Shown: in pieces, positions 10,946 to 21,880 of the stretch
How positions within the stretch are numbered: the first letter of the stretch is position 1
Layout of the letters: each line of letters opens with the position of its first letter
Notes under the pieces: generated by a model
Told to the model about the DNA's origin: nothing
Database searches by the model: none
Seen by the model: the letters and a program-made list of their open reading frames with translations, nothing else
Assembly: GCA_013420905.1 (NCBI GenBank)
Contig: JAAXNY010000001.1
Coordinates: forward strand, 7,564,001 to 7,628,000
DNA length: 64,000 nt
Direction: 5' to 3'
Source of the DNA: Collybia mongolica
Lineage: Eukaryota; Basidiomycota; Agaricomycetes; Agaricales; Clitocybaceae
Program-made: the position numbers and the translations under genes

Positions 10946-12002
10946 GAATATGGGTAATATGGGCGTTCGTTGTACCTATCCATGTGGCAAAGTGAGAGGA
11001 TTGACAAGGGAAGGGGGAAATGAGGCACAGAGTTGATGAAGAACAAGGTTTGTCGTAATTTCAGTGACTCGGCAAGACTGATGCCGATGGCGGCGACGCG
11101 CAGCCACGTGTTCGTGCCAGTGATTTCTCCCTGTCTCCGACGAATTGTCGAAATTCGAATTCCCTACTTAGCCAGAGTAAACTTTTCGCGGATGCTCAGA
11201 AAATGTTGTATAAATATCCAGGAAGGACATCACACCCTGCAAGAAGGCCACACCTCCAATTTAACCCCAACCACAGATGGTCGCTTTCTGATCTGGGCAA
11301 TAGACACCGGAAAGTCAACAAATCCATGGGTTCTCCTGGAGTCCCACTCATCTGGAGAACCCACTGCATTCTATTCTATCAGCATAATAGTCCTATACCA
11401 AACACATGTCATTCACTCCCAAGCAGTGCAGCAGTTGCCGCAATTTTTAAATGCAACTGACTACTGCAGCCAGCAGCCAAGGGGGGGTTCAAGGTGTCCG
11501 CAGAAGATGCTGTAGCCACCGCTGCAACTAGCCAATACATTTTGCAGATCAACTTTTATATTGTACTACAACAGACATCTTGTACCTATACATAAAGAGA
11601 CCGGAGATCCTGTCATAGTTCAGGTTTCCCGACAGCATAGCAGCCATGTGTAACCAAAGTTTCTACTGTGTTTGGCCTCTGCTGCAGCCTATCACTGCAG
11701 ATAACCCAGGTCTGTTGATGTTTTTCTGCCCTACCAGCTGATGTATCAGACTTACATGAAAGTTGTCTCTTTCTGACCTCCCATGGCTGGCCATAAAAGA
11801 CTGAGTTGCTCTGAGCTCCTGTTGGGTGATCAGAATCCACGTGGAAATTTCCCGTATCCAAATTGACATTCCCGATTCATGGATGATTACGACATGCTGG
11901 CTGGAATCACATGAAATCCACGAGCGTTGTTATAACGTGCAAAAGCCAGTTAAAATCCTTGAAGAACCCCTTTTTCGCTTTGGCCTATCGCAATCATTGC
12001 AA
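10946..12002. other. 1.06-kb divergent intergenic region
   Basis: This separates the unknown minus-strand gene from fusion gene A. Several short open frames on both strands share no recognisable family. No transposase, terminal repeat or RNA gene was found by eye. It contains short CTGCAG-centred palindromes around 11,675-11,697. A role beyond two promoters cannot be shown. Confidence 0.4.
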
Positions 12003-14961
12003 ATGACATCCAAGGAACTCAGAACTTTAACGCGTGAGGAAGTGGCGAAGGTGACTTGCATTTGTCTCGTAGCATATCACTAACCGTGTCGAATCTATTG
12101 ATAGCATAACATAGACGGTGACCTGGCACGTTTAAATCTACCCTTCATTGTATTCGGCTAACCCCCTATAATTAACAGTGGATAATTATTGATGCCAAAG
12201 TCTATGATATCAGCAAGTTTAAGGACTTGCATCCCGGAGGTGCTTCAGTCTTTTTCGATGATGATATTGGTTCGTCAATCATATTCGCGCGCTTCCTCTG
12301 ATGTTTGCCGGTTTACCCTTTGGATAGCTGGACAGGATGCAACAGAAGCCTTCTATGGCCTTCACAGGCACGAGGTTATAACAAAACCCCAATATGTCCG
12401 CCTTCAGGTTGGCGTGCTTGAAGGCGAGAAGAGCGTTATGCACAGTCGCGTTGTTGGCGAACTTAGCAAAGTGCCTTATGCTGAACCCACTTGGTTATCG
12501 GATGGTTATTTTAGCCCATATTACACTGAGGTTCTTCTTGCATCGTCGACCAGGCGTAAGCCATGTAAAGCTCATATCAGTATCTCCAGAATCACAGAAG
12601 GTTCCAGAAGGCCATCCGGGCGTTTATCGATGAAGTTGTCACACCTGATGCCCTTGTGCGCCCTTCGTCCAGAACCTTCAGAATTTAGCTGACCAGCATG
12701 TGCTCTAGGCAAGGGAAGAGGATGGAAAACCACCAAGCCAGAGTGTGATAGATGCGATGGCGTATGCGGCATTGTTCTGTGCAGGGGTTGTTAATTCATT
12801 ATGATCTTAAAGGAAAGTAAATATCCATGCCATGCGCATGGGCCCGGGAAAGCACTTGAAAGGTTTGTCAACTGCTGTGAGCATGTGGTCAGTGACTGAG
12901 AACCACTTCCGTAGGCCTAGAGTTGATGAACGGCCTGGTCAGGCCCGAAGAGGTCTGTCGAATTTCCTACCATTAGATTTTCTGCCCCAACTTACAAGAA
13001 TCATTCATAGTTTGATTACTTCCATGAGGTACATGTGATGTGGTATGCCTCTCTGGATTCCTCCTAAACAGGGCATCGTTCACAGCTCATCATCACACAA
13101 GAATACTCCCGAACCGGTCAACGGGGTTACGGCGATGGTACGGTATTCTTGCCAGCTTTTTTTCTGGCAGATATCTAATGAGCAATCAAGGAATGATGAG
13201 CGGCTCGGTCATTGGACTTCCCCCTGTCCTCAACTTCGGTAGCGAAGCTATCAAGGCCAAAGTTGTCCCGGATGTTCTGTCTGGCAAGAGACTTATTTGC
13301 CTGGCAATTTCAGAAGCGTTTGCGGGAAGTGATGTTGCTGGACTTCGAACATCGGCGGTGAAGACAGAGGATGGCAAACACTGGATCATAAATGGAACGT
13401 GAGTGTCATTCAACCCATATGGTGGCCCGGCAAACTTAGTGTACCGCACATCCTTCCTATACCTTCCTCTTTGGCCATGAAATCGGCATCGATCTCAAAA
13501 TTTCTTATATGCCTTGGCCGCCTTCCTTCCCGCCGCGTGCTCGTAGTAAGAAATGGATAACCAACGGAACGTTAGTCGCACGATTGTCATGGTTGTTAGC
13601 TTCTGAACTACTTTCTGATCGCCTTCAAGCTTTGCACACTAGTACGTCATCTGTTCCTCCCCAGTCATCAGAATTTCTGAGCAAATCCAATTTAGCTTCA
13701 CTGTCGGATGCAGGACAGAGGTTCATATACTCTAACCGCCTCCACTATATTCTCACCATTGCGTCTAGGATGGTTTCACAGTAATTTTGGTTGAACGTGG
13801 AGAAGGGGTAGAGACCAAACCAATCAAGACGAGCTACGTATGTTTGTGATTATTCAACTCTACGTACGTTGTTGATAATGTTTCCTCTCAGTCTCCTGCT
13901 GCCGGCACTGCTTTCATCACATTCGATAATGTAAAGGTACCCGTGGAGAACACTTTAGGACCCGAGGGAGGTGGAATTTTTGTAATGTTAAGGCAAGCTT
14001 TTTTTTATATGAAAGCCGCTGGGAAAGTTTCACAGAATTTTCAGTAACTTTAATCATGAACGATGGGTCATGTGTTGTTCTTCTGCCCGGTCTCAACGTC
14101 TTATCGTTGAGGAGTGTTTAAAGTAAGTCGTTTCATTTCTGGTAATGTGCTCCCAATTAATGCGGTCCTAGGTGGACAACACAGCGCAAGGCATTTGGGA
14201 AGCCTCTCCATTCCCAGGCCGTGATTCGCAGCAAGTTAGCAGCAATGATATCACGAGTCGAAAGTGTACAAAATTGGCTCGAGAACTTGACTCATCAGAT
14301 GAATAACATGGTAAAGCATTATGACTCTATTTCCCAACAGTACGACGCTTATTGCCGTTACACGTACAACAGTCCTATAAGGAACAAGCTGCGAAGTTGG
14401 CAGGGTGTGTATTTTATGAAGATAGTTGCTGCCGATTTTTTATTATTGGTCATAGACCGATCGGGTTATTGAAAATGCACGCTACACGGACTGCCCAAGA
14501 AACAGCCACTGATGCGGTGCAGGTGCGAAATTCAAGTTCCAATGTTCTGATAGATTTTAACCGTGCCATAATAGGTGTTTGGTGGGCGCGGGATTACCAA
14601 AACAGGTTATGTTCTCTCCCTCATATAGGAATACTTCAATTGATGATAATAGCAGGCATGGGTCAATTTATCGAACACGTTCGTAGTTCTTGTATCTTGA
14701 CTGCTTATTGGGACATCGTTACTAATGTCGTTATTCCAGTACCATCGCACAGTTCCTTTTGATGCGTAAGATCCTTTATTACCAACAACTTTTTCGTATT
14801 ACTAACGAATACCATCCATAGCATCCTTGGAGGAGGTAAATTAAAATGGCCCAATTTTTTTCATCCATGTAGCTGACAGTTCCGTTGTAGCTGAGGATGT
14901 CCTTGGGGATCTCGGTGTTCGTCAAGCTATCCGTGGTATGCCTAAAAATGCCCGGTTATAA
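12003..14961 (+). CDS. Cytochrome b5-acyl-CoA dehydrogenase fusion A, PTS1 -ARL
   Basis: About 17 exons encode roughly 515 residues. Residues 1-85 are a cytochrome b5 domain with heme ligands in LHPGG and GLHRHE. The ACAD part follows: SKVPYAEPTW, the flavoprotein signature AISEAFAGSDVAG, KKWITNGT, FNHERW, GGRGIT and, near the end, ILGGAEDVL with the likely catalytic Glu. The last residues are MPKNARL, a PTS1 variant. Two introns use GC donors (12126 and 13993). Between WITNGT and FTVGC this copy lacks the FADY segment found in B-E. The best joins give either T-FTVGC or an eight-residue substitute (ISEQIQFS), and the intron there is unusually long. The frame is otherwise open, so it may be a diverged enzyme or one starting to decay. 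It stands alone, 30 kb from its sisters. Confidence 0.82.
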
Positions 14962-15119
14962 ATATGACTGCTTCTGTAGTGGACGTTGGCGTCTCAGATT
15001 GTACGATACACGTTGCCTGGGTTTAATTTATCCATCAGGTTGTTTGTCTATTTCTTCTCTAATATCGATCTCGACGGTATCAAGCAATATCATGCATCTC
15101 GAGATACAACAATACTTGT

Positions 15120-16223
15120 CTATGAATCTTTTTGTTTCCGACCCCAAGGTGTCTTTACGCCAATCCCGGTGTTAGTCGCGATGGACCCAGGTGTAGCAGC
15201 ATTCCAACCAAGCCACCCCATTATAACATTCTTGGCGAATATTTCTCCGAACCCAAGCATCACCCCATTCACGAATGGTAATGCTAAATTGATTGCTAGA
15301 GACGAGAAAAGGGCTACTACACGTGTCCGGGTGGATAGTGTCGAGTCGAATATGGTGAGGGTCGCGGATAAAGGGGCTGGTTGAGGTGGAGCGGGGTGTT
15401 CGTGTAAAGGAGATGGGGTTTCCGTTCGCTCGGGGTATGTCATGGATGGGAAAGACGAAGTCACAGAAGAATGAACATCTTCCCATTTCTGGGATTCATC
15501 TCCCGTGTCCTGGTTTGAGTGTGTTCTAGGAAGACCAGGAGAGGGCTTGTCATTTGTGGTAGCCTTTATCATCGATCAGGAAGTCAGAGTTTAGCGAGTG
15601 TGAAAGAGAATCTCGGGGTTTGCGCACCTGACTCTCGACCACCAACAAGTCCCTCGCATCTTTTGGAATAGGTGAATGAGGCTCGGAGATTGTGGTCGAC
15701 TCCGACAGTGGGTGTGATTTCTTATTGGACACCGTCTCCCAACCGGCATCCTGTGGTTCGTGGGGTTCAGCCACAGCTTCGTCGACGATGCCTACCACCT
15801 TGCGTCGCGCAGCCTCTGCATGTTCTGCAGCACGGATATTCTCCCAACGCTCCCGCTCCTTCTCGGCTTTCTCGCGTGCCTCTGACGACTGAGCACGCCA
15901 TGCTTCCACCTGGGACTCATACTCGCCCTTCCACGAGTCGTCCGTGGAACCTGAAGATATAGAGCTTTCTTGCAATGGTTCCGCGGGCGTCGGGGTGACT
16001 TCGTCACTCTGATTTATATTGGAAGTTTCTTCTTCGGCGTTGCGAGAATTTACATCACCAACACCTGGCTGCAAAGACTGGCTGCGCGAAGGCGGCGGTG
16101 AAAATGCATTAGTGAGTACGGCCTGGATAACAAAAAAGGGTCAGCTATTAGTGGGTTGCATGATTATATGCTATTGACCTCAAGGATGTCTTCAGCCCCG
16201 CCGTCACGCAGGTGATCGTCCAT
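15120..16223 (-). CDS. mim1: MIM1/TOM13-domain mitochondrial outer-membrane protein with long N-terminal extension
   Basis: Three exons read from ATG 16223 (MDDHLRDGGAEDILE) to 15120. The C-terminal part holds the membrane segment SSLAINLALPFVNGVMLGFG followed by EIFAKN and an aromatic WLGW. This matches the core of yeast Mim1, which inserts helical proteins and Tom subunits into the outer mitochondrial membrane. Yeast Mim1 is 113 residues; this product is about 335. The extra N-terminal 230 residues are acidic, Ser/Pro-rich, and include a charged helix (EKERERWENIRAAEHAEAA) that could form a coiled coil. An intron (VVESQ|ATTND) joins the two large exons. The extension could be a lineage-specific regulatory region; that is inference. 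The gene converges with fusion gene A, with stops about 160 bp apart. Confidence 0.8.
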
Positions 16224-19200
16224 GGCTGCTAATTTCCAGTGAACAGCGAGAAACAGCGTCCACGTCGTCTGGGGATAAGTTGTCACAATCACGACAGCGT
16301 GATTGTGACAATACTGCATTGGGCGACTTATCAATTCCCGACTCGGACGTCTAGACGTAAACTCTCAGCGAAACCAAGTTCCTGTAGTTCTTTCTTCCGT
16401 CTGACCTTCATTTTTGAACTGAGAATACGCTTTCGATACAGGTAGATCGGTTTTTACAGAAACGTCGTTGTGGAACTCGATCTCTCCAGGTTTATCATTA
16501 GCTTAGACTCGCTACTGCACCGTTCGAGCCTCTTTTTAAACTGGCCTCCATCATCAATGGACACTACTCCGTCGACAGATCGAATAAACCCTCAAGACCC
16601 TCCAATTAGCTCATAACGGGAGCACCATGAGGAATGTCAGAGCTGGTAGCTGATTATTGTAACAGCAAAACCTGCTTCATTCTCCAGAGTTTGAACATGC
16701 GGTACTTGGATCACCCGACAGTAAGTTAGGCATGCCATCGATAATATAAATGTGGTGTCAGACTTCAGGTACAAGTGGTAAGTTTGTGGTAATCACTATA
16801 ATTCAAGACACGGTGCATAAGTGGTGGTTATAGTAAGCGATGCCCTCCTGACTTTGTGAGGAACACATCCGGCAGGACTTGACTCACAGGTGGCTGGTCT
16901 TTCCAGCGTCCCCAGGGAACGACTTGTACATTTCTCAGTCCGATGCGTGGAATGACGGTATACATCAACAGGTGATCAAACCTTAGACGTCTTGTCCCAT
17001 GCCAAAAAGGATCCTCAAATCCCTGGATTGTAAGAAATCATGACATGTATATGTTTCGGCTTGAATTCTCACAAAAAGCGTTTGGCCTCCGAAACCCTAT
17101 TATAAATGCGTCGATCATTGCCTTCTCTCGAGAATGATCTTTTGACTAGCACCTCCACATCTTGTGTATTGACTCTCATGCCTGTAGTGATGGCCCTCAT
17201 GAACTTTAAGATACTCATTCTCACCCTTTGCCACCAACTCACAAAGCATTCGCCTGATGTAGGCTTTCATTTCAGTTCGGAAGATCCCTTGACAAATACT
17301 AATTTGCAATAACGAACCTTTAACTCATGTTTCTGGACATCTGGTCAAGCGTAATTCAGGATGGATGGCGAGCATTTGTGGCCTAGTGAAATACAATCCC
17401 TTCGCCGTCATATCACAAACTTCGACCATGCCATAACATATGGTCTTCACCGAGATTCTTCTCGAGAACGTGGCTTTTTTCGGATCGATCAGTATCTTTA
17501 ATTTGGCATCCTACATACATCCTTTGTAATCTGCTAAGGACTTCTTTGCCTGGAATATTATGCCTGGACGATTGACAGCCTGTCCATCGCCAGGAAATCG
17601 CCGTATCGTGCCAGCTCTATGTCCAGTCTGATTTCTATTACATTCCTCTCTTACTAACTATTGTCTATATATAAGCGGCCTAGTCTCACGAGCCCTCAAC
17701 CACGACTTTGCGCGGGGGTGACCTCGCCTCCGAAACCAACTTGTCCGAACCGAGGTTAACCCGTAGCTTTTTGCGATGACACTTCAATCCTACATATCTG
17801 CAACCTCGTCCGAACATCAACGGCCGACCAAAGACATCTTTTGATTCGATCATCATGTAGTATACCTACTTAATCAGAGTCTAACGCCGAAGCGTGACTG
17901 AAAGTCATTAAACCATGTGGTCAATTTAACAGCGGCACCTAGCGCGTGCATCGCACTCTATCGTCCTTCCCCGGACGTACACGACCCAAGCTTGCAATAA
18001 ACTCCACCACGGGATGACGAATGAGTTCTTTCCAGCATCAACCCTACCCCTGTCGGCACCATTTCATTTTGCCCTTGTATATGCCAGATAACATTAGACC
18101 TTGGCGATAATCTCACTCCGCTCTGTCATAAACCGAATTTCAATCGACAACGAGGTGCACCTCGTGTAGGACCTTCAGACATAGCAAATACAATGGGTGA
18201 CTACCCCATGAACACTCGCATCAAGAGCGGTCTACATGAGACAAACACGACGAATACAGAATGGTCCTACCCTTTCACGCCTACCTGCGGTTTCTCGCCC
18301 GCTATATCTCGTAAAGATCATGGAACGCCTCGTGTTGATATGCCGAGTTGCCGGCCAAGGATTTAACAGTAAATAGTACGCAATAATGGTGGGATTCAAT
18401 GGACTTTCTTTCTTGCTCATTCTCTTCCTGGAAACTTCGCCCCAAATCAACCCGGAAGTTGGGCGTATAACCCAGAATAGGGTTCCATCTTTGTCCGAAT
18501 TCCCATGTACCTGGATTTCTCCTTGAAAAGATGTAAGTTCCCGTGGAGGTCGCTTTGCGCATCTTGGCAAATTGTGCAGCCGGCCCGTGAGGCGAATGAA
18601 TGACTGCAATGTCCTGATCGCAGAGGTATCTCAATAGGGTCTCTCCTCGTGATCATTTTTACACTCAGAATTGTTAAGAACCCCCGGCACCTGGTTTGCA
18701 TACAGGCTGAAGTAGATGACGGAATTTCCGAAGCTCACTTGTTCAGGGCGGTTTAACGAAACGATCTATCGAGATCTCTTTATTTTTGCTCCAATCCAGT
18801 CTCTGTCGTCGCGTGACATTACATGAGCGTGTCTCAATCCTTCGTCGTTGGTACTTATAATGTGGTCTTGAGTCTTATGATGGGTCTTATCCAGACGGAC
18901 TCCCTTTCCTTGCCCTTTCTCAGTATACCCTACTAGTACGTTGTCCTCTCTCGTCGACGACTGTCGACTGATCAACCTTTCCAGACATGTGCAGCCTTGA
19001 AGTGTGAATACATTCCCACTCGTCACTGGCATAATACTTCGTAGCTAAAAAAAATTATATTCACAGCTTTGGTGACTATTATAGAGGATGCGGTGTGAGC
19101 CAGTATATTTTGATCCAATCCTCATTTCTCGACGCTGATGGCATTTGAACCACCAAGCATTTCATAAAGGCCTACTACTCTGGGGAGAAGGTTGATTGCA

Positions 19201-19860
19201 ATTCACCCAACTGTGTCCATAGTGTAGCACATACTCACAGGGCGCCGAATTGTCCTTGCTCAAGAGTACGTCGTTTTTCTGTGACTACAAACTAAGGCCC
19301 TGAATGTTCTTTTTTTTAAAAGACGACGCAAGATATCCGGCGTATAATGAGCATGTTCCACCAACCGTGCGATCCGTGCAGGAGCGCTGAGTTTGACCGC
19401 ATTACGACCCGACGAGATTGACAAATATTCCAACGCTTTTCTGCTATATTGTGGAACGTTCCGCCCCTTGTACTACCACCTTCCTGACACCCTTTCTTTC
19501 TCCTCGTTATAATATTGATACCGACGACCTACCCATCGCATATGACAGGAGGCTTGTATATATGATCCCACATCCCTCGGGAACCCACCGCCTCCCGCAC
19601 ATCAAGCTCGCAAATGCAAGAATTGATAATTTGAAGTCACTGGGGAGGGGGAGTCGCGGGAGTGAGGTCACATGCCCGCGTCCTCACTGTACGAATGAGA
19701 AGGCGGACAAGCAAACCCGAAGGGTAAAACTAGGGATCGGGAAATTTATAACATGCAGCTCCCGTAGTATCCGGTCCACGGTTTCTTATTAATTACATCC
19801 AATTTCAAATTCCAAATTTACCCCCATGTATAGTGGACTGTTGTGCGTGCACGTCCGTTG
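16224..19860. other. 3.6-kb gene-poor region
   Basis: No family was recognised. Coding-like signal is limited to minus-strand frames at 18,232-18,634, described separately. Around 17,663 there is a TATATATAA-like sequence, but no convincing gene follows it. No tRNA, rRNA, transposase, long terminal repeat or clear inverted repeat was seen. It could contain a long non-coding transcript or decayed genes. Confidence 0.4.
18302..18634 (-). pseudogene. Possible relic or short unknown coding exon
   Basis: A 110-codon minus-strand frame contains FSRRNPGTWEFGQRWNPIL followed by GYTPNFRVDLGRSFQEENEQ, which reads like real protein: aromatic-rich, with no low complexity. A second frame at 18,766-19,032 lies just upstream on the same strand but could not be joined convincingly. 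I do not recognise the family. Either a small gene with undetected exons or a remnant would fit; confidence is low. Confidence 0.25.
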
Positions 19861-21477
19861 CTAGAATCGTTTACCACCACGTTTGATAGGTTGCCTGGTG
19901 CCTCGAGACCCCCCAGGCCCGGAACCGCTTTTAACTTGTGCAATGCGTCGTTTACGCTCCTCTTCGCTGTCGTCATCACTGGAGGTGGCAACTTTTTTAA
20001 GTTTCTTCATTGGTCTGACAGGGGATAGGTCCGAGTCGGAATCCTGTTTGGTTGTACTCAATTTAGAACTCGAAGGTACTTGAGAGGTAGGGTTCAACGG
20101 GACAGGGCTGACGCGATCCAGTGGTCTCGATGGAGGACGAAGCGGTGAATGATTTATTTTTCCCTGATCAGGGAAGGTAGGTTCGTCGCCTCCGGATTCT
20201 GTGGCTGAGTCTACGTGGGCTGGTGGCCTTAAGGAGCTACTACGCTCCTTAGGTACTGGTTTTGTCTCCGAAGGGGTGTCCTGTAGAAATAAGATCACAA
20301 GGTGAACACGCACAATTAGTTCAGTCCGGCTTACGAGTAGCGGACGAGGCGAAGTATGACGAATTTTGATTGGCGTCCCGGAACGTGCTCTACTTTTTGG
20401 CACTACCACTTGGGACTGAAGGTCCGGCTTTTCAACGATTGAGGCTATTGGGGCTTCAATCGGGGAATAAGTGGACGAGGATGGGGTATAGCTAAACATA
20501 TGAGGTGAGCTTACGGAGATCTGAGATGAAGTTTAACATGGCGGTCATGCGACGCAGCGTCGTGGCGACTCGAGGTTTAGAAATGGCATTCTTAATGTGG
20601 ATATCGACAGCCCTCCTGGAGGTTCTCCCCACCCTATCGACTGCCTGAGAATTAAATGAGTATGGGGCAGTGGACTCGTTCATTCAGGCCAGCCTAATCA
20701 ATTGAACAGCGTAACCTGACCTTTTCGATGTCGGCGTTTAACAATTCGCTAATTACGTCAGTTGAGGAGAAGGCCAGGTGGTTGACACTGATCAGTGGAA
20801 ATATGAGGTGTTTTGATATGACCTCAGCAGAATTCTTATGACCGAGAAAGCATGTCTCCCATTTCCATTTGAAACTTTCACCTTCTAGAGTGAATGAAAG
20901 ATCCTAAAATGCGGTCGGCCTAGTTGATGATTATAACCGAGGTGACGCCACTTACTGCATAGTTCGATGGAACAATTTCGAACGACAGGTCTGTGATTCC
21001 CCCAAGCGTATGAGCTCGTGAGAGCAGCTCAAGGGTCGTTGCTCGCCATGTGTCCTCGTCTTCGGCATCTGTAAGAAGTGAAGGGGAATTGGAATTACAG
21101 TCACGCCAACGGCGGGAAAACTGGTTGCTTGTTAAAACTAACACATGGACAGATTTAATCACAGGAACAACAGCATATACAGGATGACCACCTTCTGTCC
21201 ACACCGACTTCGTATCGGTCAGAAGGACACAACAGGATGAGTCAACGGTGGAAGAATAAAATTTCTGGATATCATTGAAGCCGAACGTTTCAGATCCACG
21301 GCTCGGAGGAGACGCAAGATAAATAAACGAACAAACAGGTATGGAATTGATGCTTGATTATCTGTTTTCACCAACCATTCTTTACTTAGGAGGAGCTTGG
21401 AATGTTCCTGAGCGACAAACATAAGAAAATGAGATGATGTTGAGTGGTGCGATTAGGACCTCGGAAAAATGTTCCAT
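19861..21477 (-). CDS. XLF/Cernunnos-like non-homologous end-joining factor
   Basis: XLF bridges XRCC4-ligase IV complexes at DNA double-strand breaks. Exons from ATG 21477 join as MEHFSE|EHSKLLLSKEWLVKTD, then a globular head with YLFKFYSSTVDSSCC, VLLTDTKSVWTE and FSRRWRD, which match the N-terminal domain of fungal XLF. A helical stalk follows (SELLNADIEK and a long Arg/Lys-rich helix ending MLNFISDL). The C-terminal 200 residues are Ser/Pro-rich and end in a basic tail (GTRQPIKRGGKRF), as in other XLF proteins where a basic tip contacts Ku and DNA. Seven or so introns are needed. The gene diverges from the FHA/G-patch gene across 403 bp. The basic tail makes the stop at 19861 convincing. 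Confidence 0.8.
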
Positions 21478-21880
21478 TTTGGACCACCTTCGTTGTGGAG
21501 CGGGAGTAGAAGTATTGTGAAGAGTTAGAATCGGCGATAGTGGCAGTAGAAGAATCCTTGAAAGTGTTGGATCAGTTTCCTGTGCTTTGGAAGGAACGTG
21601 ATGAAGTGTGAAAGGTAGCTGCTTAAGTTAATGGAATTATTTATTTATTAGGTTAACCGCCGCTTCCCACGGGTTTTGGAGATGGCATAACTGGACGGCT
21701 TTAACCGTCCATCTTCTTCAACAACGGTCACTGGTACTGCCATTGCAACCTTCGCGGTTAGGATGGTCTTCTATCGATAACATCAAGCTACACTCTCATT
21801 TATTTTTACAAATTACAGCTGCCGGTTCCGGTCATATGAGCAAAACGGTGTTATCATTGTCGTGATTTGGACGAAAAGCC
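21478..21880. promoter_or_regulatory. Divergent promoter region, XLF / FHA-G-patch gene
   Basis: The 403-bp region must serve both genes. It contains a strong short palindrome (listed separately) and several scattered CCG/CGG triplets. No TATA box was recognised. Confidence 0.45.
21692..21711. promoter_or_regulatory. Palindrome with CGG-N6-CCG, possible zinc-cluster factor site
   Basis: Perfect 7-base arms (TGGACGG and CCGTCCA) flank a 6-base centre. The inner triplets form CGG-N6-CCG, the spacing bound by the Ppr1 type of Zn2Cys6 dimers in yeast. It sits about 170 bp upstream of the FHA/G-patch start and 215 bp upstream of XLF. Function is inferred from pattern alone. Confidence 0.35.

Noticed and set aside
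13672..13770. Calling fusion A a pseudogene
   Set aside because: No in-frame stop or frameshift is forced; all other domains, splice sites and the ARL end are intact. Reported as a diverged copy instead.
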